From Candidatus Brachybacter algidus (GTDB taxonomy: Bacteria; Bacteroidota; Bacteroidia; Chitinophagales; Saprospiraceae), in contig JADJSK010000013.1 in NCBI GenBank assembly GCA_016711705.1, positions 196,001 to 260,000 on the forward strand: a stretch of DNA of 64,000 nucleotides, written 5' to 3'. A program made the position numbers and the translations under genes. The notes below the pieces were generated by a model. It worked only from the letters and a program-made list of their open reading frames with translations. It had not been told where the DNA came from and ran no database searches. This document shows positions 44,424 through 54,552 of this stretch, piece after piece (positions within the stretch are counted from its first letter, which is position 1; the number at the start of each line of letters is the position of its first letter).

Positions 44424-44613
44424 CTAATTTGATATTTATGGTTTTATTTAAACTTTCCGGATAATTGATTGCAATGAAATGAGAACCGGGTTGATTGGAA
44501 TAGATGATTAACTTGTACCATGATAAATAATGTTATTGCTCCATAAATATTATATACAATCTTTCATCTCAGCGTTCAATTCCCTCCCACTTCAGTTGGT
44601 GGATAGATCAAAA

Positions 44614-45657
44614 TTAACTCTCTTGCTCATAATATATCTTATAATATTTCCTTCCGCTTTCATCCATTCCCTGCTCAATTAATTCCTTATCACCATGGAT
44701 GTAAATGTGAAAATTCTTATCCAATTTCAGGACTGATTTAAAGGCAGCAGCTTGCTTTTTTAACGCGGGAATGGAAATGGAGAAGGTATCAGATATTTCT
44801 ACATCATGCGCTTCCCTGTATGATTCATCGAATTTTCGGAAGGATTCGCGCACATTGCTGTCTCCAAAAACTTCATTCTCAAAATCATCTTTATTGAAAT
44901 CATCATTTTTTTTGAAATAATCTACAGAGCGATTGAGCAAGTCGATCTGATCAGCCTTGGTAACTTCAAAGTCCTCTGCCATTTGTTTTGTGACAAACTG
45001 TTTGGCGAGGCCAAGGAATTGATTCGTTTGATAAAAATCATTCGTGATGGGCTGAATACTCAGAAAATCATCCTTCCAGTATGCGGCTTCAGTACTTTTA
45101 TTCAAATTGTCGATGATGCAAAGTTGATAACCTTTTGCCTTGTCCACGTTAAATATGAGGCAACCTTTGTCGAGTTTGTTGATGTTGATACCCTCATCAT
45201 AATTGATCTGATCATCGGTATTTTTGACATTAACTTTCAGGTAATCTTCCTTGGTTTCAGATTTAAATATTCCAATACAATCCGTCAATTCGTCGTCCAA
45301 TAAACCATCTTTCAAGTATGCAATATACAATTCACCGCCCTTAACTTTTGGATGTGTGGTGCTGTTGTACAAGTGAAGCGCAATGGTTTTGCTTAATTCG
45401 TATAATTGATCCGGGTCTTTAAATAATTTTGCAGCTAACATATAAATCTCGTTCTGCTCCAGGCCAACTTCATTTTTAAAATGAAACATTTCGTTGCCGG
45501 AAAATGAGTTGAGGAAATATCTTTTCATTAACCTTACCAACCCTTCTTCACCTATATCTACCGGTGATTGGGAGAAGTCAAGACCTTCTTCATACGTTTT
45601 ATTTCCTACCTGATGGACAGACAAGGATGTGAGCGTCGTATTGTCAAACTGCAGCAT
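44614..45657 (-). CDS. nucleoid-associated protein, NdpA/YejK-like
   Basis: The 347-residue protein resembles the 37-kDa nucleoid-associated family (NdpA/YejK): an N-terminal strand SLSVHQVGNKTYEEG, acidic loop, GGELYIAYLKDG, and a long C-terminal helical part that ends YKIYYEQES. Proteins of this family bind DNA in the nucleoid; the exact role in Bacteroidota is not settled. It has no signal peptide. It stands alone with non-coding gaps on either side. Confidence 0.78.
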   Translation of the reverse strand: MLQFDNTTLTSLSVHQVGNKTYEEGLDFSQSPVDIGEEGLVRLMKRYFLNSFSGNEMFHFKNEVGLEQNEIYMLAAKLFKDPDQLYELSKTIALHLYNSTTHPKVKGGELYIAYLKDGLLDDELTDCIGIFKSETKEDYLKVNVKNTDDQINYDEGININKLDKGCLIFNVDKAKGYQLCIIDNLNKSTEAAYWKDDFLSIQPITNDFYQTNQFLGLAKQFVTKQMAEDFEVTKADQIDLLNRSVDYFKKNDDFNKDDFENEVFGDSNVRESFRKFDESYREAHDVEISDTFSISIPALKKQAAAFKSVLKLDKNFHIYIHGDKELIEQGMDESGRKYYKIYYEQES

Positions 45658-45786
45658 AAATCTTTTTTAGTTAAGAGATACAAATAAACCGCTTTTGCAG
45701 TAAAGTTGTTTCATTCCTGAAGAAGAGATTGGGCAGCATTTCTTTTTCACAAACTATTTATAAAAATAATTTCTAGCAGGCATTCA

Positions 45787-47736
45787 TTATAATTTGATGA
45801 ATTTTCCTGTACTACGAAGCCCATCCTTGCTTATGAATTCATAGAAATAAATACCCGGTGTGAATGATTTCACATCCACGTTCACCATCCTTTCCATATT
45901 TGTGTGCCGACCCTCATATTTAATTATTCCTTGCAGATCAATTAAGTGGAGATTTAGAGGAATATTTTTGACCTTGCTCATATTAAAACTGAGAAAATCT
46001 CCAACAGGATTTGTTAATATTTTTATTTCCGGAAGTTGATTTTTTGAAGTGTTCATACCGGTCTGAATCATTAATTCAATACAAACCTCTTCGCTCGCAC
46101 CACATGGATAGAAGGCTTGTACACATAGGGTGTATGTCCCTTCGTTGACAATATCCAAAGTGATAATGCCGGTGTCTATATCCGTAAAATTTACTCCGGG
46201 AGGAATAGCCCAAATAAACTCTGTGCCAAGCGGATAATCTCCTATGTTCTCCACTTCATACATGTACTTACCTAATTGAGGATTGATCACAGAAGATTTG
46301 ATGATCGGCGCTACCATTGGTGCGTCTTCATTTTCAATAATGAAACTAAAGTCGCGTGTGCAAATTATTTTGTCTGTCAAGCCAATCAGCTCCTTAGGAT
46401 TAGAAAATGTAGATGTGACCAAAAGTGTATAAATCCCCGGCTTGCCGACTTCTATACTTCGCAGAGTCCCTAGGATGTTGCCACTTTCATCTCTCCATAC
46501 ATATGTTTCATCCAGTAAGTCGTGCGCTGAAATAATATTGCCTTCCAAGGACAATGTTGCTTTATCATCGGATATGCAAGGAAGTGAATTTCTGTCAGCG
46601 AGAATTTCCAAAGTAGCAGCATCATTTTTCGAAACGATCAGTCCTGCAGGAAATGGGCAGCGATTATTGCTCTCAAATATCACGTCTTCATAAAGTGAAT
46701 CAACCATATAATTCACACCCTGATAATTAAAAAATTGCTGACCATCACAAATGACGACATCGTATATAATGTCAATTGGCACAGAACGCTCAGCGACAGT
46801 CAGCGTAACCGAGGAGACACAAATCAATGGCCCGGAATATGGAAGGCTATCATATATACCGGGTGCATATAAATGGCCTTGGTACAAAGCGGAATCCCCT
46901 GGACAGGTATAGACACTTTCTTCGATATGATTACCATCGACCACTTCTATGTCCCAGCACATGGATTGGCCGATCTCATCACAGCTATTGGTCGCAGTGA
47001 CACACAATTGGTAGGTGCCCAGCGGTCTTCCGCCCATAGAAAAGTTAATCTCTGGAAGATCAGAAGTCTTAATAATTCCGTCAAAGGTCCAGGTATAATT
47101 ATTGGCAAATTGAAATCCTGCGAAATTATAATGCCCGGTTTGCTCAGGGCAGACTGTCAGGTCACCGCTTAAAACTGAGTCTAAAGGTGCTCCAACTGAG
47201 ACATTTGCTACACCAGTTGCGCTTTGAAAAATATAATTACACGTCGCTCCATTGGCACCATCTATGACTAAGTAATAAAGATTACCGGGAACAACCTCGG
47301 CATAAATATTGAAAGGTGTATTTGGAGGTATAACGGGAAATGATTGGCAAGCTATTGTATTGAAATAATTACCACATTGGTCATACAAGGCCCATTGTGT
47401 CCCACCCGTGCAAACATTGTTAGTGATAATTAGATCGATAAAACCGCTGTCATCAGCAACGAAGGAAATCCACATTGGGTTATTTAGCACCGAGTTTGCA
47501 GCGCAAAATGGAATAGGATTAGGAAGTGGCAAGGCATCATCGCTGTTTAAACAGAGCCCTACAAGGTCACATGCGAATGCGTTGCCATTACCAAAAACTG
47601 CTTGTGCAGCTGTGAAACAATCATTGGCAGGAATGACATTTAGTTCGGGGTTGCATTGACCTGAAGTGTCATTTATTATTGTAAATGAAATGAAGAATGC
47701 TAGTAAGGATTTAGTTAAATTTTTGAAAGTTGTCAT
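45787..47736 (-). CDS. secreted T9SS protein with adhesion-like beta domains
   Basis: The 649-residue protein has a signal peptide (about 1-26) and Cys-rich beta domains that look like those of secreted Bacteroidota adhesins, with SFVADDSGFIDLIITNN and PKD/Ig-like segments. The C-terminus (about 570-649) has the T9SS type A sorting pattern (ILTNPVGDFLSF, then LIDLQGIIKYEG, ending KFIKL). It is therefore probably displayed on the surface or released. There is no protease or lectin motif that I can name. It has no co-directional neighbour close by. Confidence 0.8.
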   Translation of the reverse strand: MTTFKNLTKSLLAFFISFTIINDTSGQCNPELNVIPANDCFTAAQAVFGNGNAFACDLVGLCLNSDDALPLPNPIPFCAANSVLNNPMWISFVADDSGFIDLIITNNVCTGGTQWALYDQCGNYFNTIACQSFPVIPPNTPFNIYAEVVPGNLYYLVIDGANGATCNYIFQSATGVANVSVGAPLDSVLSGDLTVCPEQTGHYNFAGFQFANNYTWTFDGIIKTSDLPEINFSMGGRPLGTYQLCVTATNSCDEIGQSMCWDIEVVDGNHIEESVYTCPGDSALYQGHLYAPGIYDSLPYSGPLICVSSVTLTVAERSVPIDIIYDVVICDGQQFFNYQGVNYMVDSLYEDVIFESNNRCPFPAGLIVSKNDAATLEILADRNSLPCISDDKATLSLEGNIISAHDLLDETYVWRDESGNILGTLRSIEVGKPGIYTLLVTSTFSNPKELIGLTDKIICTRDFSFIIENEDAPMVAPIIKSSVINPQLGKYMYEVENIGDYPLGTEFIWAIPPGVNFTDIDTGIITLDIVNEGTYTLCVQAFYPCGASEEVCIELMIQTGMNTSKNQLPEIKILTNPVGDFLSFNMSKVKNIPLNLHLIDLQGIIKYEGRHTNMERMVNVDVKSFTPGIYFYEFISKDGLRSTGKFIKL

Positions 47737-47991
47737 GGTGCTTAAATATATGATGGGATAAATATTGGTTAATTAGGGTAAGAAATTTTGAGCGAAATAA
47801 TTTGAAAATTACATGAGTGAATAAGTTAATTGATAGTATAAAATGGGTTTGATGGGTTAAGATAAGAATTGTTGGCGTAAAAGAATTAGTTACTGGGATA
47901 ATTTAACATTTGATGGCAGGCAATTGGTAATCCGTAATGGGTAATCGGTAATGAACAACAACGATCAGAACGATAAATATCAGCGTTTAAT

Positions 47992-48640
47992 AATATTTAG
48001 AATCACGCTTGCCTGCCAACAAAGACAGGGATTTAACGGATTAATGGATTTCGCAGAATAGAGCAAGTAATAATCTGTGTCATCAGTGTAATCAGTATAA
48101 TCTGTGATTCAGACAAAGAAATATTCAGAATCACGCTTGCCTGCCAACAAAGGCAGGGATTTAAAGGATTATTGGATTTCACTAAAATGCGTTAGTAATA
48201 ATCTGTGTCATCAGTGTAATCAGTATAATCTGTGATTCAGACAAAGAAATATTTAGAATCACGCTTGCCTGCCAACAAAGGCAGGGATTTAACGGATTAA
48301 AGGATTTCGCAGAATAGAGCAAGTAATAATCTGTGGCATCAGTGTAATCAGTATAATCTGTGATTCAGACAAAGAAATATTTAGAATCATATTCGCCTGC
48401 TAACAAAGGCAGGGATTTCACGGATCAAAGGATTTCACGGAATTGTGCTTGTAATAATCTGTGCCATCAGTGTAATCAGTATAATCCGTGATTCAGACAA
48501 AGAAATATTTAGAATCATACTCGCCTGCTAACAAAGACAGGGATTTAACGGATTAAAGGATTTCACGGAATAGTGTTAGTAATAATATGTGATATCAGTG
48601 TAATCTGTATAATCTGTGATTCAGACAAAGAAATATTTCC
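47992..48640. repeat. 128-bp tandem array, five copies
   Basis: GCCTGC lies at 48011, 48139, 48267, 48395 and 48523, exactly 128 bp apart each time. Each unit has the hairpin GCCTGC(C/T)AACAAAG(G/A)CAGG, a GGATTTAACGGATTAA-type phrase, and ends TCTGTGATTCAGACAAAG. The array sits directly before the recN -7 element. Unlike a CRISPR array, the whole 128 bp is conserved with no unique spacers. The remaining part of the gap (47737-47991) contains only scattered GGTAAT words. Confidence 0.92.
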
Positions 48641-48649
48641 CCTTTTAGT

Positions 48650-48657
48650 TACCTTTG
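48650..48657 (+). promoter_or_regulatory. -7 element of recN
   Basis: TACCTTTG matches the Bacteroidota -7 consensus TAnnTTTG and ends 28 bp before the recN ATG. A clear -33 TTG is not visible because the 128-bp array ends just upstream. Confidence 0.55.
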
Positions 48658-48684
48658 GCCGGTAAATAAAAGCTAAAGCTCCAT

Positions 48685-50343
48685 ATGCTCCAACGTATCA
48701 AAGTCAAGAATTACGCCATCATCGATGAGTTGACCATTGACTTTAATCCTCATTTTAATATCATCACCGGTGAGACAGGTGCCGGAAAATCTATCCTCCT
48801 CGGAGCACTGGGACTCATCCTGGGCAATAGAGCCGATAGCAAGACCTTCTTCAACAAGGAGGAAAAATGCATCGTCGAAGCAGACTTTCAGATCAAAGAA
48901 TATGATATGAAGTCATGGTTTACGGAAAATGACCTCGACTACGAAGACCTTACCATCATCCGTCGCGAGATACAGCCCGCCGGCAAAAATAGAGTATTCA
49001 TCAATGATACACCCGTCACCCTGCAGCAACTGCAGGACCTCACACAGCAGCTGGTTGATATCCATCAACAATTCAGCTTGTATGATATCCAAAAACCTGC
49101 CTATCAATTGACACTCTTCGATGCTTATGCAGGGAATAAATTATTGTCAGCAGAATACGGAGAAAAATATAAAAAATTAAATGGATTAAATAAGGAGTTA
49201 AAAGAACTGGAGGAACGGAAACTAAAATCCATCCAGGAGGCGGACTACCTTACTTTTCAACTCAATGAACTTAACGCGGTGCCATTTGAATCAATGGATC
49301 AGGCGGCCATGGAGGATGAATTGAACCTCATCGAAAATGCAGAAACGATTCGGACCACTTCAGGTGCCGCTTATTTGGCATTGTACGAAAACGATATAAA
49401 TATCATCAGTGCCCTGGATGATATCATTTCCAATTTCAGCCCGATCGCAAAAGTTTCTACCACTATTTCAGAGATTTACGACAGACTGCATTCTTCCAAA
49501 ATAGAACTGCAGGAATTGTCCCAGGATATCAACCACCTTGCCGAAAGTACGGAGATAGATGAAGAACGGGCTGTCGCGATCAAAGAAACGCTGGATCAAT
49601 TGTACAAACTCCAAAGTAAACACCAGGTCAAGGACGTGGCGGCTTTGACTACCTTAAAGGAAGATCTGGAGTCTAAACTTCAGAATTTTGATGAGCTGGA
49701 TGATGCCATTGCTGCTATCCATCTCGATCTGAAAGCCCTCGAAAAAATGTTGTTTGAACTGGCAAATAAGCTTTCAAAGGCACGAAAGGAACACATCAAG
49801 CCTTTTACAGAAACTTTGCACAAGTTGCTCAGTGAATTGGGAATGCCTCATGCGCAGTTTGTTGTCGAAATGAAGCCTGCGGATAAACTAACTACCTCCG
49901 GTACTGATCAAGTCCAGTTTTTATTTGCAGCGAACAAGGGTTCCATTCCGGCACCTATAAAAGATGTGGCGTCAGGCGGTGAGATTTCGAGACTGACACT
50001 TTCTGTGAAATCACTTGTCGCAGCCGCTATTCCACTCCCATCACTTATATTTGATGAGATAGATACAGGATTGGGAGGGGAGATTGCTTTGAAAATGTCT
50101 GTCATTCTGCAAAATATGTCCAAGGATCACCAATTGATCGCCATCACACATTCACCGCAATTGGCATCCAAGGCAAATAAACATTTGTTTGTCTTCAAAG
50201 AAATTGTTGGAGATAAGACCTTTACTCAGATTAAGGAATTATCTTTGGACGAGCGGATAGAAAATATAGCTATCATGTTATCGACCAAGCCACCTTCCAA
50301 GGCGGCTATAGAAAACGCAAAAGAACTCATTGCGCAAGCATAG
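48685..50343 (+). CDS. recN: DNA repair protein RecN
   Basis: The 552-residue SMC-like protein has the Walker A GETGAGKS (29-36), a long coiled-coil middle, the signature ASGGEISRL, and Walker B LIFDEIDTGL. It acts in recombinational repair of double-strand breaks. Length is normal. It is followed 38 bp later by fabI on the same strand, which may be co-transcription by proximity rather than function. Confidence 0.96.
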   Translation: MLQRIKVKNYAIIDELTIDFNPHFNIITGETGAGKSILLGALGLILGNRADSKTFFNKEEKCIVEADFQIKEYDMKSWFTENDLDYEDLTIIRREIQPAGKNRVFINDTPVTLQQLQDLTQQLVDIHQQFSLYDIQKPAYQLTLFDAYAGNKLLSAEYGEKYKKLNGLNKELKELEERKLKSIQEADYLTFQLNELNAVPFESMDQAAMEDELNLIENAETIRTTSGAAYLALYENDINIISALDDIISNFSPIAKVSTTISEIYDRLHSSKIELQELSQDINHLAESTEIDEERAVAIKETLDQLYKLQSKHQVKDVAALTTLKEDLESKLQNFDELDDAIAAIHLDLKALEKMLFELANKLSKARKEHIKPFTETLHKLLSELGMPHAQFVVEMKPADKLTTSGTDQVQFLFAANKGSIPAPIKDVASGGEISRLTLSVKSLVAAAIPLPSLIFDEIDTGLGGEIALKMSVILQNMSKDHQLIAITHSPQLASKANKHLFVFKEIVGDKTFTQIKELSLDERIENIAIMLSTKPPSKAAIENAKELIAQA

Positions 50344-50381
50344 ATCAAAATAAAATTATTAATAAAGAGAATCTTAAACTT

Positions 50382-51185
50382 ATGTCAAACGATCTTTTAA
50401 AAGGAAAAAAAGGAATAATATTCGGAGCACTTGATGAAAACTCACTTGCATGGAAAGTTGCTGAAACGTGTCATGCTCAGGGAGCTTCTATCGTATTGAC
50501 CAATGCACCCGTAGCCCTTCGTTTCGGACAAATCAATGTATTGTCTGAAAAAATTGGCGCTCCTGTCATCCCTGCTGATGCAACTTCCAATGAGGACATC
50601 GCAAAATTAATTGACGGCAGTTTAGAACATTTTGGTGGAAAGATCGACTTCGTCTTACACAGTATAGGCATGTCTGTCAATATGCGCAAAGACAAACATT
50701 ATACTGATTTGAATTACGAGTTCATGCAGAAGACTTTTGATATCTCTGCGATCTCATTTCACAGGATCATGCATGAATTATATACTAAGGATGCCATGGC
50801 TGATTGGGGCAGCATCGTAGCCTTGACATACATCGCTGCCCAAAGAATCTTCCCTGATTATAGTGAAATGGCTGATGCTAAGGCATTGTTGGAATCTTTC
50901 GCCCGCAACTTCGGATATCACTTCGGCATGCGCAATAAAGTAAGGGTCAATACGATCTCTCAGTCACCAACTATGACGACTGCCGGAAGTGGAGTCAAAG
51001 GATTTAAGGATTTTTACTCCTACGCAGATGATATGTCACCTTTAGGGAATGCAAGTGCTGAAGCCTTTTCAGATTATTGTGTCACTTTATTTTCGGATTA
51101 TACCAAATATGTAACCATGCAGAATTTATACCACGATGGTGGATTCTCAAGTATGGGTATCAATCCGAAAGTGTTGGAGATGTAG
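50382..51185 (+). CDS. fabI: enoyl-[acyl-carrier-protein] reductase
   Basis: The 267-residue short-chain dehydrogenase has the FabI-type nucleotide motif (GIIFGALDENSLAWKVA) and the catalytic YSEMADAK (Tyr-x6-Lys), along with LTYIAAQRIFPDY. It reduces trans-2-enoyl-ACP in the last step of fatty-acid elongation, using NADH in most FabI enzymes. Length is normal. It is the second gene after the recN promoter. Confidence 0.95.
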   Translation: MSNDLLKGKKGIIFGALDENSLAWKVAETCHAQGASIVLTNAPVALRFGQINVLSEKIGAPVIPADATSNEDIAKLIDGSLEHFGGKIDFVLHSIGMSVNMRKDKHYTDLNYEFMQKTFDISAISFHRIMHELYTKDAMADWGSIVALTYIAAQRIFPDYSEMADAKALLESFARNFGYHFGMRNKVRVNTISQSPTMTTAGSGVKGFKDFYSYADDMSPLGNASAEAFSDYCVTLFSDYTKYVTMQNLYHDGGFSSMGINPKVLEM

Positions 51186-51563
51186 ATGTTAGATTCTAGA
51201 TACTAGACTCTAGATACTAGACTCTAGACTCTAGAGGTCAGAAATTAGAAATCAGAAATCAGAAATCTGAATTCAGAATTCAGAGGTCAGAGGTCCGAAA
51301 GAGGAGAATTGGTTGATAAATAGATGGTGGTAATAGGTGAGGGTGTGAAAAGATTGCAACAGTTTTGCATTACCCATTACCCATTACCCATTACCCATTA
51401 CCCATTACCCATTACCCATTACCAATTACTCATTACTTATCAACAACAAGTTATTAGAAGTCAGAAGTCTGAAACATGGACTTTCAACAGTTGGTAAACA
51501 TTATCAGTCATTTAGCATTTAACATGCGACATTCAAGTTAACTAACTTTAAAAAAATCAAGAA
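51186..51563. repeat. short-word and TTACCCA heptamer repeats
   Basis: Tandem words such as CTAGATACTAGACT and AGAAATCAGAAATC start at 51186. From 51369 to about 51425 there are roughly eight TTACCCA heptamers, which resemble the run at 27427-27476. The gap has no gene; the region near 51540 should hold the next gene's promoter but none is clear. Confidence 0.8.
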
Positions 51564-51938
51564 ATGGAAAAAAACAAAAAACAGTTTGGGGTATGGATGG
51601 ATTCGCGCCATGCATCAGTAGTTGGAAGAGAAGGAGTTGACTCAGGAGACTTCGCACTTCTTGGACATTTTAAAAATGCAGGACCGGATAGTAATTCTAA
51701 TGAAAATGCTGCCCATAACCAAGAAATTGCGCTAACCCACAAGTTTTTCAAAGAGATAACGAGCGTTATGCAGAATGTTGATGAGATTCACATAACAGGT
51801 ACCGGTCAAATCCAGGAACAATTTATGAAATACCTTGCTGAAACGGCTCAATATAAAAATGTTGTTTCAAGTGAGAGCACTTCTAATAAGATGGACGATG
51901 CTCATCTGGTTGAATATATCAGTGAGTATTTCAAATAA
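51564..51938 (+). CDS. small release-factor-like/host-attachment-like protein
   Basis: The 124-residue protein opens with KQFGVWMDSRHASVVG, a strand-turn phrase that resembles BaeRF/eRF1-type or host-attachment-like domains, and continues with TSVMQNVDEIHITGTGQIQEQFMKYLAE, an alpha/beta layout. It has no signal peptide. The family suggestion is from memory and uncertain; such proteins are proposed to act on ribosomes or stress translation. It stands alone. Confidence 0.45.
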   Translation: MEKNKKQFGVWMDSRHASVVGREGVDSGDFALLGHFKNAGPDSNSNENAAHNQEIALTHKFFKEITSVMQNVDEIHITGTGQIQEQFMKYLAETAQYKNVVSSESTSNKMDDAHLVEYISEYFK

Positions 51939-52550
51939 GTTACTTAAGCCTCGAAATTATTTCATTCATATTTTTGAATATCAAATAGTTAGTTAATTTT
52001 TGAATTCTTATCCTTTTGGCTAAACGTTGGCATCTGCTGTACACAACCATCAGGGTTTTATTCTAATTTCTAACTTCTGATTTCTAACTTTTGATTTCTA
52101 ATTTCTAACTTTAGAATGAGTAACAGCGCCACGTTAAAAGTTTCATTTCTAATCTTGAAACTTTAATTTAGTAATATTCTTTCAAAGAATCTTAGACCAC
52201 AAGCGTAATGTTTGTGGTTTTTTTTAAAATAATTTTATGGTTACTATTTTGATAGGTCGAAATTGAATTAAAGAATGATGCAACTAAAAAGATTTTTAGA
52301 TTAAGTTTTATCTTGTAGAATATCGTACTCTATCTAAAGACATTACATATTTTAATTTGTAAATACTGTTATAAATCACTAGCTGTCAGTTGTGATTAAT
52401 TAAAGCTAAAACCATCTTAAATTCTGGCAGAAATTCCTTTTTAATAACTTTTTAATAATTTTGCTGTATGCAGACGGCATATTGTGCCTATCTTCGCGAT
52501 TAGTTGTTGCTTATAACTCATAATTATAAACCTAATTTTTATTTACATCG
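51939..52550. other. non-coding gap with terminator and repeated words
   Basis: Words such as TTCTAACTTCTGATTTCTAAC appear at about 52060-52115. A rho-independent terminator on the plus strand is described separately. No gene is visible; the sequence just before 52551 has a weak TATCTTCG at 52489-52496 that resembles a -7 element with one mismatch. Confidence 0.5.
52196..52225 (+). terminator. rho-independent terminator
   Basis: A 7-bp perfect stem (ACCACAA, TTGTGGT) with an 8-9-nt loop is followed by eight T. It lies about 260 bp past the stop of the nearest plus-strand gene, so it could end a longer transcript or a small RNA that I did not identify. Confidence 0.7.
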
Positions 52551-53930
52551 ATGAAACATTTAAACTTATTAGTATTCCTTTTCTTAGCAATATTTATTGC
52601 TGGTTGCGAAAAGGGTGAAGAAAATACACCCACCAAAGAAGCAATAAAAGTATCTACATTTGATCATAAAATAATAAATAGCTGGAACCAGACATTTCTT
52701 GAAGTAGAAAGGTATTCAAGTGGTTACAGACCTGGTCCCGCACCTAGAGGACTTGCATATGTTGGCTTGGCAGCTTATGAAGTTTGTGTTGTAGGAATGC
52801 CAGCTTATAGATCAATGAGTGGCGTCTGGCCTGGTTTTAATGTACCTGCAGCAGACCCAAATCTTGACTACAACTATCCTTTGGCTATAAATGCTTCTTA
52901 TCATTATCTTTTGCCACTTTTCTTTAGTAAGGCTACTGAGCAACAAAAGGCACAGGTAGAAACAACTTATGCTAACAACTTAGCTAAATATTCTAAAAAC
53001 GTTTCCCAAGATATCATCGCTCGCTCAGAGGCAAGAGGTGCAGAAGTAGCAGAGATCATATGGAATTACGCCAAAACTGATGTAATCGGTCATGAACATT
53101 ATTTGAACCCCTTCCAAGGATATGACTGGAGAGAGCACACTTCATCTGTGGGGCATTGGGTGCCTACTTTTCCTGGACCGGGAGAAGCTATGGGTGGAGT
53201 CTGGGGAAAGGCCAGAACATTTGCTCTCAAATCTGATGCTGAGAAAATTTGCGCAGCACCGCTTCCATTTTCAGAAGATACGAAATCAGAATTTTATGCT
53301 CAGGCACTTGAAGTATATGCACAGAATACTCCTACTTATTCATATGAAAAAGAATGGGTTGCAGAATATTGGAGTGATGACTTTGTGAATCTGACATTCA
53401 GCCCCGGTCCACGTTGGATAGCAATAGCAATGCAAGTATTCGATATAAACGAATCTAATCTTGAAGAGGCTGTAGTGACGGTCGCAAAGATTGGCGTCGC
53501 CGTTAATGATGCCTCCGTCGGATGCTGGAATTCTAAATATTATTATAATCTTGAAAGACCTCAGACTTATATCCGAAGAGTTATGGATCCAAATTGGATC
53601 CCATCCTTATATAACCCGATGACCAATGAAGAGGGGAATACACCATCTTTCCCGGCATATCCTTCCGGACACGCGACAATGGCCTCTGCTGCTGCAGAAA
53701 TCCTTGCAAGTCAATTTGGATATGGCTATGCAATGTCTGATAAATGTCATGAGTATAGAACAGAGTTTACAGGCAAACCACGTAGTTTTCCAAGTTTCTT
53801 TGCCATGGCACAAGAAGCTGCCTGGTCCAGAGTACCACTGGGAGTGCATCTTAGAATGGATTCAGAAGCGGGGATTACTTATGGTACAGAGATAGGAAGA
53901 AAAGTGAATAATCTGCCTTGGAAAAAATAA
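52551..53930 (+). CDS. vanadium-dependent haloperoxidase/PAP2-like lipoprotein
   Basis: The 459-residue protein has a signal peptide with Cys19 as lipobox (LAIFIAGCEKG). The C-terminal half has the three vanadate/phosphate-binding motifs of the haloperoxidase/PAP2 superfamily: KYYYNLERPQTY (Lys, Arg), PSGHATMASA (Ser, Gly, His) and SRVPLGVHLRMDSEAG (Arg, His). This predicts a halide-oxidising peroxidase or phosphatase at the outer envelope; which one cannot be told. Length and gene context do not help. A terminator follows. Confidence 0.88.
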   Translation: MKHLNLLVFLFLAIFIAGCEKGEENTPTKEAIKVSTFDHKIINSWNQTFLEVERYSSGYRPGPAPRGLAYVGLAAYEVCVVGMPAYRSMSGVWPGFNVPAADPNLDYNYPLAINASYHYLLPLFFSKATEQQKAQVETTYANNLAKYSKNVSQDIIARSEARGAEVAEIIWNYAKTDVIGHEHYLNPFQGYDWREHTSSVGHWVPTFPGPGEAMGGVWGKARTFALKSDAEKICAAPLPFSEDTKSEFYAQALEVYAQNTPTYSYEKEWVAEYWSDDFVNLTFSPGPRWIAIAMQVFDINESNLEEAVVTVAKIGVAVNDASVGCWNSKYYYNLERPQTYIRRVMDPNWIPSLYNPMTNEEGNTPSFPAYPSGHATMASAAAEILASQFGYGYAMSDKCHEYRTEFTGKPRSFPSFFAMAQEAAWSRVPLGVHLRMDSEAGITYGTEIGRKVNNLPWKK

Positions 53931-53946
53931 TTATTTCGAAATGACT

Positions 53947-53980
53947 AAATACCTTGGTGGAATCGCCAGGGTATTTTATT
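53947..53980 (+). terminator. rho-independent terminator after haloperoxidase gene
   Basis: ATACCTTGG and CCAGGGTAT pair over 9 bp (one G-U) across an 8-nt loop, followed by TTTATTTTAT. It starts about 17 bp after the stop codon at 53930. Confidence 0.82.
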
Positions 53981-54014
53981 TTATAGGAAGTCCTATGACT
54001 TGACATTGTTCAAA

Positions 54015-54545
54015 ATGAATCAAAAACGATTAATGAAACAACTAGCAATTCTTATAATTCCTTTTCTTCTTTTGACTTCCTGTAAGAATGAGCCTAAGAG
54101 CAATATTGGATCGCAAGATCAGGATCATCAATATCGTCCTTACATCGACAGAGAGCAAGACATAAAGAATAAGGATAGTATCGTCATTAGAAAAGTTAGA
54201 TTCTTGGATGCCGATACGAAAACTATGACTGATTATTATGAAGATGGTAAGCGAATTAGGATTATCAAAAGATTTAAGAATGACCTGCAGGATGGCAAGA
54301 CAACTGTTTATTTCCCTGATGGTAAATTAAAAGAAGTCCAATATTTTGAAGCCGGAAAACAAAGAGATAAGGACACCGTTTACTATGAATCCGGAGAAAT
54401 TCACTTTATTTATTCTTTTAAAAATGATAAAAAGAACGGCTGGATGTATAGATACAGTAAGGCGGGGCGGCAGGAATTTGCTGCACTTTATAAGAATGAC
54501 CTCGTTTCTGAAGTAATAGATAGTTTAAATCTAGATAAAAAATAA
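54015..54545 (+). CDS. MORN/YwqK-like repeat lipoprotein
   Basis: The chosen ATG at 54015 gives 176 residues; an upstream TTG is a less likely alternative. A lipoprotein signal ends in LLLTSCKN. The mature part carries YwqK/MORN-type repeats: YYEDGKRIRIIKRFKND, VYFPDGKLKEVQYFEAG, YYESGEIHFIYSFKND, and a fourth RYSKAGRQEF. Such repeats occur in toxin-antitoxin YwqK proteins and in structural envelope proteins; no toxin is adjacent, so an antitoxin role is unlikely. It is followed by a membrane protein 7 bp later. Confidence 0.78.
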   Translation: MNQKRLMKQLAILIIPFLLLTSCKNEPKSNIGSQDQDHQYRPYIDREQDIKNKDSIVIRKVRFLDADTKTMTDYYEDGKRIRIIKRFKNDLQDGKTTVYFPDGKLKEVQYFEAGKQRDKDTVYYESGEIHFIYSFKNDKKNGWMYRYSKAGRQEFAALYKNDLVSEVIDSLNLDKK

Positions 54546-54552
54546 TATCCAA

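Noticed and set aside
47992..48640. CRISPR array at the 128-bp repeats
   Set aside because: The whole unit is conserved; there are no unique spacers between short repeats and no cas gene in the window.
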